From NCBI RefSeq assembly GCF_036962705.1, contig NZ_JBALOQ010000018.1, positions 1-64,000 of the forward strand: DNA of 64,000 nt, read 5' to 3'. Origin of the DNA: Ferdinandcohnia sp036962705 (GTDB lineage: Bacteria > Bacillota > Bacilli > Bacillales > Bacillaceae_L). Below the pieces are notes generated by a model that saw nothing but the letters and a program-made list of their open reading frames with translations, searched no databases and was not told where the DNA came from. Each line of letters opens with the position of its first letter. The first letter of the stretch is position 1. The position numbers and the translations under genes were made by a program. Positions 1-8,575 of the stretch are shown piece after piece.

Positions 1-120
1 GACTTTTTCAGTGCCCTCGTTCAATACAGAGATCATCTTCTTAAAACTGCCTAGGCTTTTTTAAAATGTCCTTTACAAAGGGTACACTTTAGTTGGGTGA
101 GAGCCTTCTTATTGTTTTAT
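1..120. other. Unassigned left-edge intergenic sequence
   Basis: No open reading frame with a ribosome binding site is visible here and I do not recognise the sequence. It lies between the window edge and the first dispersed repeat. It may be the tail of an element or intergenic region whose rest lies outside the window. Confidence 0.3.
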
Positions 121-420
121 ATCTAGCTCCAGCGCCTAGCCAGTTTTCACCTTGAATAGGCTTCTGTGAGTATCTTGCGAAAAGCCTTGCTTTGAGCAGC
201 TCTCTGGTCTAGCTAATCCGTCAAGAAGGATAAAAGGTATCCTTCTCGCCGGCTTTTCTTATACTTGTCGGACTTGCACAGGATAAGGAAAGCCTCGACA
301 GCATAAACATCGCACGAAGAAAATGCACTGCATTTTCGAGGAAGTGCTAACATCGACGTTTGACACAGGACGTGGCAGTAGTTAGTCGATGTTCCACTCT
401 TAAGGCGCTTGCGCTTTTCT
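121..420. repeat. Dispersed repeat family A, long copy A1
   Basis: Begins with TAGCTCCAGCGCC and ends with GGCGCTTGCGCTTTTCT. Inside it carries CTTGTCGGACTTGC, CTTCTCGCCGGCTTTTCTTAT, GATGTTAGC-like segments and a GACACAGGACGTGGCAGTAGT module. The same pieces occur in reverse order and orientation at 33613-33965. Shorter relatives lie at 4092-4208, 53083-53212 and 54450-54570. It abuts the 3' end of ypfD. It is non-coding; the paired segments suggest folded RNA. The family name is mine. Confidence 0.8.
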
Positions 421-423
421 TTA

Positions 424-1560
424 TTACTTTAATTTATTTAGTTGGTCGCCAATTACTTCACCAAGCTGGAAACCTGATGATTCCTCTTGTTGTTGGTATT
501 TGCTGTAATCTTCTTCCACATTTTCTTCAAGTTCTTTCATGCTTAAGGAAATACGTTTTTCAGTTTCATTTAGCTCAAGAACCTTCACTTTTACTGCTTG
601 ACCTTCTTTTAATACTTCATGAGGAGTACCGATATGTTTTGAAGAAATTTGTGAAATATGAACAAGTCCTTCAACACCAGGTAATACCTCAACAAATGCA
701 CCGAAAGAAACAAGTCTTCTCACTGTTCCTTCAACTACATTCCCAACTGATAACTTATCTGAGATGTTTTCCCATGGTCCTGGCAATGTATCTTTCACTG
801 ACAATGAAATTCTTTCATTGTCACGATCAACAGATAAAACTTTAACTTTAATTACTTGCCCTTCTGCAACAACATCAGATGGTTTTGACACATGCTCATG
901 TGAAAGCTGAGAAATATGGACTAATCCATCAATGCCACCGATATCGACGAAAGCACCGAAATCTGTTAATCGTTGAACAGTACCTTCAAGTACAGCTCCT
1001 ACACTTAGTGAATCTAGGACCTGTTGCTTTTTATTTTTTTGATCTTCTTCCACAACAGCACGGTGAGATAAGATGACTCTGTTTTTCTCACGATCAAGTT
1101 CAACTACTTTAACTGTTAACGATTTGTCTTTATAATCGGAGAAGTCTTCTACATAATAATTTTCAACTAAAGATGCTGGAATAAATCCTCGAACACCAAG
1201 ATCAACAACTAGTCCACCTTTAACTACATCTTTTACAACAGCTTCAAACACTTCGCCAGAGTTAAATTTTTGCTCTAACTCATCCCAGGCTTTAGAAGCT
1301 AGTACAGCTTTTTTAGATAAAATTAAAGCGTCTTCTTCTACTTTTGTAACAGATAGCTCTAATTCTTCTCCTTCTGATACAACATCGCTTGCTTTTTCAA
1401 CATGCAGGCTGGACAGCTCACTAATTGGGATAATGCCATCTAGCTTACTGTTCTCAACTGAAACAAATACTTGTTTTTCCTCTACCTTCGTTACCTTGCC
1501 AGTGATAACATCACCAACCTGCAACTCTTTGTACTCGACTTGATTCATATCCTCTGCCAT
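424..1560 (-). CDS. ypfD: S1 RNA-binding domain protein, ribosomal S1 homolog YpfD
   Basis: A 378-residue protein made of four consecutive S1 (OB-fold) domains, at roughly residues 10-87, 99-169, 186-258 and 270-342. The last two contain the typical DGLVHISQ/EGLVHISQ strand. Its length matches B. subtilis YpfD (about 380 residues), which resembles ribosomal protein S1 but has four rather than six domains. It is expected to bind RNA in the cytoplasm, perhaps on the ribosome. The start at 1560 (MAEDMNQ) is preferred over an upstream ATG at 1578 because GGAGG lies 8 bases before it. It is downstream of cmk and plsC, as in relatives. Confidence 0.93.
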   Translation of the reverse strand: MAEDMNQVEYKELQVGDVITGKVTKVEEKQVFVSVENSKLDGIIPISELSSLHVEKASDVVSEGEELELSVTKVEEDALILSKKAVLASKAWDELEQKFNSGEVFEAVVKDVVKGGLVVDLGVRGFIPASLVENYYVEDFSDYKDKSLTVKVVELDREKNRVILSHRAVVEEDQKNKKQQVLDSLSVGAVLEGTVQRLTDFGAFVDIGGIDGLVHISQLSHEHVSKPSDVVAEGQVIKVKVLSVDRDNERISLSVKDTLPGPWENISDKLSVGNVVEGTVRRLVSFGAFVEVLPGVEGLVHISQISSKHIGTPHEVLKEGQAVKVKVLELNETEKRISLSMKELEENVEEDYSKYQQQEESSGFQLGEVIGDQLNKLK

Positions 1561-1681
1561 TCCAATTACCTCCTTCAATGTCCAACAAAAAAACTCTTTA
1601 TGTATAATATAAAGTTATAAAAATATTCTTTTAATTAAACTTCTAATAAATAGGGTTATTTGTCAAGTATAAACTCTTAAT

Positions 1682-2272
1682 CTATTTATATTTTTCCAGT
1701 ATTTCTCTTATGGAATCCATAATTTTGTCGGTTACGACATCTGCAGAAGCCCTCTCTTCACGAAATGTTTCCATTTGGACAGGCTTACCGTAAACCACTC
1801 TTAATTTACCAAATATTTTATAAGGTCCTAAAATCGCGCAGGGAACGACAGTACATTCAGAACGTAATGCAAAGAATCCAACCCCGGATAGCCCTTTTCC
1901 AAGCTGTCCATCCTTGCTTCTAGTGCCTTCAGGGAAAATTCCCAACACGTTCCCTTCCTTTAATACCTTTAATGCTGTCCGAAGTGCTTCACGATCACTC
2001 ATTCCGCGTTTAACTGGAAAAGCATTTATATTCGGTAAAATTGAACCTAATATAGGAACCTTAAATAATTCCGCTTTCGCCATAAAATAAATGGGTCTTG
2101 GTGATGTAACCCCAACAACAGGTGGGTCAAGATTGTCAATATGATTAGAACAAATTAGGACTCCACCTTCCTTTGGAATATTCTCCTTGCCCAAAACCTC
2201 AATGCGGTAAAGTGGTTTGATGATTGCTCCAACTAATCCTCTTGCAAAGGGATAAAGGTTCATGGCATTCAA
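1682..2272 (-). CDS. plsC: 1-acyl-sn-glycerol-3-phosphate acyltransferase
   Basis: A membrane-associated acyltransferase of the PlsC family, which makes phosphatidic acid from lysophosphatidic acid. The catalytic NHxxxxD motif is NHIDNLD at about residues 43-49, and the substrate motif FPEGTR is at about 113-118. At 196 residues it is the usual size for the short Bacillus type. The TTG at 2272 overlaps the cmk stop (TTGA), with AAAGGA 6 bases upstream. An ATG at 2263 is an equally good start. It is translationally coupled to cmk, an arrangement found in many Bacillaceae other than B. subtilis. Confidence 0.92.
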   Translation of the reverse strand: MNAMNLYPFARGLVGAIIKPLYRIEVLGKENIPKEGGVLICSNHIDNLDPPVVGVTSPRPIYFMAKAELFKVPILGSILPNINAFPVKRGMSDREALRTALKVLKEGNVLGIFPEGTRSKDGQLGKGLSGVGFFALRSECTVVPCAILGPYKIFGKLRVVYGKPVQMETFREERASADVVTDKIMDSIREILEKYK

Positions 2273-2940
2273 ATCCTTTCCTTTACTACATCCATAATTT
2301 TCGCAACAACCTCTTCGATGCTTAATGATGTTGTGTCAATCTCGATTGCATCCTCTGCTTTTCGTAATGGGGCAACCTCACGTTCAGAATCTAATTTATC
2401 CCGAGCGGCAATTTCAGATTTTAATTTTTCTAAATCGGACTGAAAGCCTTTTGAAAGGTTTTCTTCGTGGCGTCTTACAGCTCTTTCTTCAACGGAAGCA
2501 AGTAAAAATATTTTCACTTCAGCATTAGGAAGCACATGAGTACCAATGTCCCTCCCATCCATCACTACTCCACCAAGCTTAGCAAATCCTTGTTGACGAT
2601 TGACCATATCTTCTCGAACCTTGCGATGCTTAGAAACAATCGAAACAGAATTTGTCACATCATGCTCACGAATTTTTTCCGTCACATCTTCGCCATCGAT
2701 AAAAACAAGTTGACCATTATCACTAGGTCTTAATTCTAGATTTGAACTTTGTAGTGCATGAAGAAGCTGTTCTTCATTTTCTAAATCTAAATCTATTTGC
2801 AGGGCTTTGTATGTTAACGCACGATACATTGCACCTGTATCAACATAAATGTAGGATAGATCTTTCGCGATAATTTTTGCAACTGTACTCTTGCCTGCAG
2901 CTGCTGGTCCGTCAATTGCTATTGAAATCTTATTGTCCAT
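2269..2940 (-). CDS. cmk: Cytidylate kinase
   Basis: CMP/dCMP kinase, which phosphorylates CMP to CDP using ATP in the cytoplasm. The P-loop GPAAAGKST is at residues 11-19. Further features are DTGAMYRA near residue 35 for the nucleotide site and MDGRDIGTHV near 128. At 223 residues it has standard bacterial length. It overlaps plsC by 4 bases and precedes ypfD, as in B. subtilis, where cmk and the S1 gene are neighbours. Confidence 0.97.
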   Translation of the reverse strand: MDNKISIAIDGPAAAGKSTVAKIIAKDLSYIYVDTGAMYRALTYKALQIDLDLENEEQLLHALQSSNLELRPSDNGQLVFIDGEDVTEKIREHDVTNSVSIVSKHRKVREDMVNRQQGFAKLGGVVMDGRDIGTHVLPNAEVKIFLLASVEERAVRRHEENLSKGFQSDLEKLKSEIAARDKLDSEREVAPLRKAEDAIEIDTTSLSIEEVVAKIMDVVKERI

Positions 2941-3095
2941 AAACTATGTATGCCTCCTGTATGTTACACTCGGTAGGAATTGGAAATATTAGTCGTTATA
3001 AACAAACAAGCTTGTTTATCTAAACTTTATTATATTGATTCATTTGAACAGTATTCCTACCTACGAAAAAATGCAGGGAATCCCTGCAATTCATT

Positions 3096-3278
3096 TTAAT
3101 TGTTATTTAGTAATGTTTCAATGGTTTTGGTCTTGTCCGCTTTGTCGACCCCCTCATATTCAATCATTCTCGTGATATATGGGGTCAATGGACTATACAA
3201 TATGATAGCCTGTGCCACAAGCAAAAAAATAAATTGAATTAAAGCTAGCTTAATTAAAATACGTTCGAAATTTTTCAT
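3096..3278 (-). CDS. ypfB: YpfB family small membrane protein (DUF5359)
   Basis: A 60-residue protein with one membrane-spanning segment (about residues 8-30, rich in I/L/F/A/V) and a charged C-terminal tail containing DKADKTKTIETL. Size, position between ypfA and cmk, and sequence character match B. subtilis YpfB, whose role is unknown. AGGT lies a few bases before the ATG. No function is inferred. Confidence 0.82.
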   Translation of the reverse strand: MKNFERILIKLALIQFIFLLVAQAIILYSPLTPYITRMIEYEGVDKADKTKTIETLLNNN

Positions 3279-3359
3279 TTTGCATACCTACCCTAAAGAG
3301 AGTTTTAATACTAGTATGCTAAATTTTTGAGATTTTTATTCTGTTGGGATTACCTTCTT

Positions 3360-4031
3360 CTAATTTTCACCAGCGTGGATCCCTTTCTTCTTCAATAATA
3401 ATTGTCTTTCAAAGCAGAATTTAATTAATAGCTGGCGGTCTGATTCGTTAACATCCACAAATTTAATAGAGGCTCTATTTCTTTCCCCATTTTTGCCATC
3501 CACAATACGGATTACATCACTTCTGAAGGTTACATATTTATAATCATCAGAAAGGGTTGGAAGGACGAAATGTGTAAGGATATCTATCCCCGGTATAAGT
3601 GTTTTGGAAGTCGGTAGAATAATAGAAGCACCACCTGCACTTATATCACGAGTGATTGAGATAAATGGTTGGAATTCCCCATCTAAACTATGTAACGCAA
3701 CATCTACTGGTGTTTCAACACGTACATATTCACGTCGCTGAATCTTATACATACTATCCTCACCAGGTAAGGAAAGAACAATCATTGGGATATTTTGTTT
3801 TACTCTTCCTAACACCATAGTGTCAAAAAAATAAGCTGAAGTGCTATCAGCTACAACATAAGCCTTTAGCTGTGTCCCATTTAACAAAAAAACTGTTTTC
3901 CCTGTCTTGTTATCAACAGGATAATCAATGTAGAGCTTGTTTTCCATTTTTTCAACAACTCTGCATCGATATTTTTCACCATTTGGATTAATGGTTGGCT
4001 CAAGGTTAATCATATCCCCAATTTTCAACAC
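3360..4031 (-). CDS. ypfA: c-di-GMP receptor with PilZ domain (YpfA/DgrA)
   Basis: A 223-residue YcgR-type protein: an N-terminal YcgR-like domain (about 1-90) followed by a PilZ domain (about 95-215). The c-di-GMP binding signature is complete: RRxxxR at residues 99-104 (RREYVR) and DxSxxG at 129-134 (DISAGG). In B. subtilis the homolog binds c-di-GMP and restrains flagellar motility through the motor. It lies upstream of ypfB with a separate start. Confidence 0.93.
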   Translation of the reverse strand: MLKIGDMINLEPTINPNGEKYRCRVVEKMENKLYIDYPVDNKTGKTVFLLNGTQLKAYVVADSTSAYFFDTMVLGRVKQNIPMIVLSLPGEDSMYKIQRREYVRVETPVDVALHSLDGEFQPFISITRDISAGGASIILPTSKTLIPGIDILTHFVLPTLSDDYKYVTFRSDVIRIVDGKNGERNRASIKFVDVNESDRQLLIKFCFERQLLLKKKGIHAGEN

Positions 4032-4091
4032 TTCTGTTCACTCTTTCTTAAACATTCTGTATCCTTATTAAACCACGAATAACTAGAAAAG

Positions 4092-4208
4092 TACAAGCAC
4101 CTTGTTCAGCCCCGACAAGCATAAGAAAAGCCGGCGAGAAGGATGCATTTTATCCTTCTTGACGGATTGGCTAGACCAGAGAGGGGCTAGGTGTTTGGGC
4201 TAGACATC
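4092..4208. repeat. Dispersed repeat family A, short copy A2
   Basis: Contains GACAAGCATAAGAAAAGCC, GGCGAGAAGGATGCATTTTA, CTTGACGGATTGGCTAGACC and ends with GGGCTAGACATC. These match the central parts of 33613-33965 in the same orientation and 121-420 in the opposite one. It lies between ypfA and the ypeB terminator. Confidence 0.8.
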
Positions 4209-4210
4209 AC

Positions 4211-4242
4211 AAAAAAAGGAAAGCAAAATTAGCTTTCCTTTT
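4211..4242 (-). terminator. Intrinsic terminator of sleB-ypeB
   Basis: A perfect 10-base-pair stem (AAAGGAAAGC at 4215-4224 with GCTTTCCTTT at 4232-4241) is followed on the minus strand by a run of T. It lies 15 bases past the ypeB stop. Confidence 0.85.
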
Positions 4243-4256
4243 TGATTCTCTACAAT

Positions 4257-5606
4257 TCATTGCATGCCCTTATAGACGGGTTCTGCATTTTTAAGCTTTT
4301 CTACTTTTTCTTCAAAGCCATTTTCAGCATTAATAAAGATCCGGTACGTATCATTATTAATTGTCCCTAAAAATTCATAACAGAGGACATCTTGATCAAG
4401 ATCATTTGTAATAATGGCTAGACGATCCTCCATGATTTCAAGGTTCGGGTTAATTTCTTTTCTCGCTTCCTCTTTTGAAATTTTTGGTTTACCGGCTGTG
4501 TTAATTTTACCAGCCATTAGATAATCTCTTGCGGTAAATCCAATAATATTTCCGTCGTCGAGTGCCACTTTCATCTTAATCGAATCTGAATATACTCTCA
4601 CTCCATCAACTGAAGAAACGAAATTAAATACTCCAACATTATCGTATTGCGCACTTTCAAAAAGCTCAAGATTTTCAAATTTATTATCCTTTAGGAATTT
4701 TTGAGCACGATTAAATGCATCATTAAGGCTTAATTCGATTTTTGCAACTTCACGATTTCGAATGACCCAGATTGGAATGCCACCTTTTTTCGTAATATCC
4801 ATGAAAGTATTTACGTTAGACTTAGGGTCATTTATTTCTAAACTATAAAAACCATTTGGTGAACCTTCTCCATTTTCGGTAACCTTCATTTCGATGTTAC
4901 CTTCTAACCCGAGGAACTTTCTCGCAATTTCTTTTGCTTGTTCCTCATTAATTTGTGGTCCCTCTAAATTTGGAAATTTCCCACCATCTTTTTTCGTGGT
5001 TGTAAGGGTAACCCCAAAGTCACTCTCGGAATAGGCAGCTACATTTTTCTCAACCGTTTTTAAGCCATCTATAATTGTGTTATCAGCCTGTTTTTCCCCT
5101 GAAGCTAGTGCTAATTCAACATCCATCCAACGAAGGTTATTCTTCATAGCAAGATGTTGGACAGTTCGGAGTTCCGTTTGGATATCCTCCGAATTTTTAT
5201 ATAGCTGCTCAAGGGTTTTGTACTCCTCATCAGACAAAGGCTCTTTTGATAAATCACGGACCGCTGTCCGATAACTAAATTCACCGATATCACTTAGAAA
5301 CTCTTCAGTTTTGTTAAAGGGCATGAGAGTGAGTGGTAATTGCCCTACATCTGAATGAGCCTCAGACGTAAGTCTCCACACATCTGCCAAGGTTGGGGAA
5401 AGGGAATTTCTTGAATTCATGGCAAGCGTTGTCCCTATTTTGTCGTGTAATAAATCCATATGATATGATAAATTATGAAACGCTCGTTGATAGTTGTTTT
5501 CTGCCTGTATTAGAATGGCATTTTTCTCTTGATGTTCTTTATAGCCCCAATAGCCGGTTCCAATAATACCAATTGTAAGTGCTGTAATTAATATTCCTCT
5601 TAGCAA
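4257..5606 (-). CDS. ypeB: Germination protein YpeB
   Basis: A 449-residue spore protein with an N-terminal membrane anchor (about residues 2-21), a helical N-terminal domain, and repeated PepSY-type modules in the C-terminal half (around 215-440). One module is marked by NEEQAKEIARKFLG. In Bacillus, YpeB is needed for the presence and stability of the cortex-lytic enzyme SleB, and the two are made together in the forespore. It starts 18 bases after sleB and ends at a strong terminator. Length equals the B. subtilis protein (about 450). Confidence 0.96.
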   Translation of the reverse strand: MLRGILITALTIGIIGTGYWGYKEHQEKNAILIQAENNYQRAFHNLSYHMDLLHDKIGTTLAMNSRNSLSPTLADVWRLTSEAHSDVGQLPLTLMPFNKTEEFLSDIGEFSYRTAVRDLSKEPLSDEEYKTLEQLYKNSEDIQTELRTVQHLAMKNNLRWMDVELALASGEKQADNTIIDGLKTVEKNVAAYSESDFGVTLTTTKKDGGKFPNLEGPQINEEQAKEIARKFLGLEGNIEMKVTENGEGSPNGFYSLEINDPKSNVNTFMDITKKGGIPIWVIRNREVAKIELSLNDAFNRAQKFLKDNKFENLELFESAQYDNVGVFNFVSSVDGVRVYSDSIKMKVALDDGNIIGFTARDYLMAGKINTAGKPKISKEEARKEINPNLEIMEDRLAIITNDLDQDVLCYEFLGTINNDTYRIFINAENGFEEKVEKLKNAEPVYKGMQ

Positions 5607-5624
5607 TTTGCCTCACCTTCCAAT

Positions 5625-6668
5625 CTAATTACAGAATATGTGCTTTCCGATTCTCTTAATTTGTGGTCTGCCCCAAATCCATTTACTTGTTGCAGTTTCA
5701 GGATTAAAGTAATAAGTTGCTCCGCCTGTAGGATCCCAGCCATTTATAGCATCAATTACAGCTTTTTTTGATTGCTCATTTGGAGTTAACCATATTTGCC
5801 CGTCTGCAACTGCCGTAAATGCAAGTGGTTCAAAAATTATCCCAGACACTGTATCAGGGAATGTCGGGCTATCGAGGCGATTTAAAATAACCGCTGCAAC
5901 TGCTACTTGTCCAATATATGGCTCACCACGTGCTTCACCATACACAGCATTTGCAAGGAGCTGAATATCATTTTGAGAAAATCCACCTGGCATATTCACA
6001 GCTGTTGGACCTTGTGATTGAACCTCTTCTTGTTGTTGAACTTTTGGTTGCTGCTGTTTTGCTGGTTGCTTTGGCGGTGGTGCTGGTGCCTTAGCTTGTG
6101 GTTGCTTCGGCGGTGGTGCTGGTGCCTTAGCTTGCGGCTGCTTTGGCTGCGGTGCAGGTGCCTGCGCCTTTGGCTGTTGCGGCTGCTTTTGCTCTGCCGT
6201 AAATTGTTTCTCTATTTCTGTTCGTCTTGCCTCAGCCATTGTTTTTGCTTTTTGAATATTCTTTTCAGAAGGAGCGGATTGAATGCTCCAAGGAACACCT
6301 CCATAGTGGGTGAAACGATTCCCTTTACGCAAATTGTCGTATACAAATTGCTTATTATACTTAGTAAAGCGGTTAATCATTGCTTTTGTTTTGTCACCGA
6401 CTAATCCGTCTACCTCTTCAAGCCCAAATGCCTTCTGGAAATTTCGGACAGCCCAATATGTACCCCATCCGTAAACTCCATCAATTGTGCCATGGTAGTA
6501 ACCGTTATATTGGAGCCTTGATTGCAACTCAATTACATCGTCACCTGTGGCACCCCTTTGAATAATCTGCTCAGAAAAAGCATGTACATTATTGGCAGTT
6601 CCACCAATGAACACACTAACAAACAAGATAAGGACGATGGGGAACATCAAATACTTTTTAAAGCTCAT
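5625..6668 (-). CDS. sleB: Spore cortex-lytic enzyme SleB
   Basis: A lytic transglycosylase that degrades cortex peptidoglycan during germination. Order: signal peptide (about 1-30, ending near VHAF), peptidoglycan-binding domain (about 35-90, with GATGDDVIELQSRLQ), a Pro/Gln/Ala/Lys linker (about 158-215, with tandem QPQAKAPAPPPK units), then the Hydrolase_2 catalytic domain (about 232-347). The likely catalytic Glu is in NAVYGEARGEP. At 347 residues it exceeds B. subtilis SleB (about 305), mostly because of the linker. ATG at 6668 is preferred over TTG at 6674 because GGAGG lies 9 bases before it. Confidence 0.95.
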   Translation of the reverse strand: MSFKKYLMFPIVLILFVSVFIGGTANNVHAFSEQIIQRGATGDDVIELQSRLQYNGYYHGTIDGVYGWGTYWAVRNFQKAFGLEEVDGLVGDKTKAMINRFTKYNKQFVYDNLRKGNRFTHYGGVPWSIQSAPSEKNIQKAKTMAEARRTEIEKQFTAEQKQPQQPKAQAPAPQPKQPQAKAPAPPPKQPQAKAPAPPPKQPAKQQQPKVQQQEEVQSQGPTAVNMPGGFSQNDIQLLANAVYGEARGEPYIGQVAVAAVILNRLDSPTFPDTVSGIIFEPLAFTAVADGQIWLTPNEQSKKAVIDAINGWDPTGGATYYFNPETATSKWIWGRPQIKRIGKHIFCN

Positions 6669-6781
6669 AATCAATTACCTCCCTAACCATTTTCTATATA
6701 TACTTACAAGTATTTTCTGTAGAGATTGGTATTTTATTCAGAAGTATTTCAAGTTAAATTTGATTTTTTATTAAAATAGAC

Positions 6782-6812
6782 AAAAAAATAACCCGTCAAA
6801 AATGACAGGTTA
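6782..6812 (-). terminator. Intrinsic terminator of prsW
   Basis: A stem of AACCTGTCA pairing with TGACGGGTT (one G-U pair on the minus strand) is followed by seven T. It overlaps the prsW stop codon. Confidence 0.8.
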
Positions 6813-7445
6813 TGGTTTAGCAATTTTTACTTTATGTAATCCAAACCACCATAAAAACAACATGAAGGGTACCATGATATAAATCCATTTCTTCATCGAA
6901 AGCAGTATGTAATCATAAATTCCATGTAAAAGAAATGGGAATAAGAAGGAAATGAAAATCCACTTTTTCTTTTCCTTAAGAGAAAATTTTGCTTTTCCAA
7001 GATAAAAGCCCATTATCACACCGAACAAAGCGTGACTTGATACCGGTAAAAGGGCTCGACCTACTGCAAAATGGACCCCATTTGCAAGTAAATAGAGAAT
7101 GTTTTCCAATGTAGCAAATCCTAACGACAAAGCAGCACCATATACGATTCCATCATATTGTTCATCAAATTCAATATGCTGATAAACAGTATAAAAAAGG
7201 ATAAACCACTTAAAAAACTCCTCTAATAAGGCTACAGATAAAAAGGCCTGTAAAAAGGTATGCGAAAATACCCCTTCAACCCCCAACACATATTGAATAA
7301 ACATTATTGGAAACACCAAAAGGGCCCCAAAAATGAATATTCTAAAAACCATTGCAATTGGTTCTGCTTCATATTTATCTTTTAAATAAAAATAACTTAA
7401 TAATGCAAGTCCAGGTGCTAGTCCTGCGGTTATGACCGCCACCAT
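6810..7445 (-). CDS. prsW: Intramembrane protease PrsW
   Basis: A polytopic membrane protease of 211 residues, with about seven hydrophobic segments. The conserved motifs are LLEEFFKW (EExxxK), FATLENILY, SSHALFG and HGIYDY. In B. subtilis, PrsW makes the first cut in the anti-sigma factor RsiW and so activates sigma-W under envelope stress. The start MVAVITAGLAPG at 7445 has GAGGATT 5 bases upstream and matches the family N-terminus. Position between sleB and ypdA is conserved. Confidence 0.93.
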   Translation of the reverse strand: MVAVITAGLAPGLALLSYFYLKDKYEAEPIAMVFRIFIFGALLVFPIMFIQYVLGVEGVFSHTFLQAFLSVALLEEFFKWFILFYTVYQHIEFDEQYDGIVYGAALSLGFATLENILYLLANGVHFAVGRALLPVSSHALFGVIMGFYLGKAKFSLKEKKKWIFISFLFPFLLHGIYDYILLSMKKWIYIMVPFMLFLWWFGLHKVKIAKP

Positions 7446-7573
7446 AAAGAATCCTCTTCTCCAATAATGTAAATTATATTTGAGTAGCAAACACTTTTAT
7501 CGTAACATGTAATGTGGTAAATGAAAATAACAAGTAATGGATAAATTTTCAATATTGAAATGAGGCGAGTCCG

Positions 7574-8545
7574 ATGAAAAAAATACTCATTATTCATACA
7601 GGCGGAACGATTGCCATGATGGAAGATAAAGAAACCGGAGCTGTTGAGCAAGATCAACAAAATCCACTTCTACTTCACACTGATTCTTTAGCTGCAATTG
7701 CGAATGTAATGGTTGAGGAATTATTCCAACTGCCTTCCCCACATATCACGGAAAAAGAAATGTTAATGCTGAAGAAAAAAATCGAAACAAGTATAAAGGA
7801 AGATAAAATCGAAGGCGTTGTCATTACCCATGGAACTGACACCCTTGAAGAAACGGCTTATTTTTTAGACATTACCGTTCAATTCGATATTCCAATAGTC
7901 GTGACAGGAGCGATGAGGTCGAGCAATGAGCTTGGGGCTGACGGTCCATATAATTTAATCTCCGCTGTTCGTGTTGCAGCTTCCGACAGCGCTTTTGGAA
8001 AGGGTGTTTTAGTTGTTTTAAATGACGAAATTCATACAGCTAAAAATGTAACTAAAACCCACACTAGTAATATTGCGACATTCCAGAGTCCACAATATGG
8101 TCCATTAGGTATTGTGAGCAAACGAGATATTACCTTTCACCATATGCCTACTATTAGGGAAACATATGATATTGAAGTAGTAACGAAAAATGTTGTCCTC
8201 CTGAAGGCCTACGCTGGCATGGACGGCAGTATCCTTCGAGCAATTCAGATGATACATCCAGATGGAATAGTAATCGAAGCGCTTGGACAAGGCAACCTGC
8301 CACCAACCATGGTAGCTGAATTAAAGGAACTCATTGAAAATGGTATACCAATCGTATTGGTGTCCCGATGTTTTAACGGGTATGTGCAGGATGTATACAA
8401 TTATGAAGGCGGTGGACGCCAATTAAAAAAGCTTGGGGTTATTTTTTCTAATGGTCTAAATGGACAAAAAGCAAGACTCAAGCTTTTGGTCACATTAGAA
8501 ATGACAAATGATCATGATGAACTACAGGAAATGTTTTTTAAATAA
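7574..8545 (+). CDS. ansA: Type I L-asparaginase
   Basis: Hydrolyses L-asparagine to aspartate and ammonia in the cytoplasm. The 323-residue protein has the nucleophile Thr in HTGGTIAM (Thr12), the second catalytic patch HGTDT at 86-90, and ELGADGPYN near 116. No signal peptide is present, which suits the cytoplasmic type I enzyme. GAGGCGAG precedes the ATG. It is divergent from prsW and convergent with ypdA. In B. subtilis this slot holds no asparaginase (ansA is elsewhere), so the symbol is by family, not by location. Confidence 0.88.
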   Translation: MKKILIIHTGGTIAMMEDKETGAVEQDQQNPLLLHTDSLAAIANVMVEELFQLPSPHITEKEMLMLKKKIETSIKEDKIEGVVITHGTDTLEETAYFLDITVQFDIPIVVTGAMRSSNELGADGPYNLISAVRVAASDSAFGKGVLVVLNDEIHTAKNVTKTHTSNIATFQSPQYGPLGIVSKRDITFHHMPTIRETYDIEVVTKNVVLLKAYAGMDGSILRAIQMIHPDGIVIEALGQGNLPPTMVAELKELIENGIPIVLVSRCFNGYVQDVYNYEGGGRQLKKLGVIFSNGLNGQKARLKLLVTLEMTNDHDELQEMFFK

Positions 8546-8575
8546 AAAGGGTGACTCATAGAGCCGCCCTATTTT
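8544..8575. terminator. Bidirectional terminator between asparaginase and ypdA
   Basis: The stem GGGTGACTC/GAGCCGCCC (8549-8557 with 8561-8569) has T-rich flanks on both sides, between two convergent genes. Confidence 0.7.

Noticed and set aside
360..845. A 161-codon plus-strand frame from the repeat into ypfD
   Set aside because: Antisense to well-conserved S1 domains and starts inside a dispersed repeat.
6018..6404. A 128-codon plus-strand frame rich in Leu, Trp and Cys
   Set aside because: It is the antisense of the repeated sleB linker; the composition comes from Pro/Gln/Lys codons read backwards. No ribosome site.
6708..6740. Sigma-G promoter for sleB-ypeB
   Set aside because: GAATA and AATACTT are present upstream of sleB, but the spacer is 20 bases and the -10 is weak. 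Expected from biology but not supported well enough.
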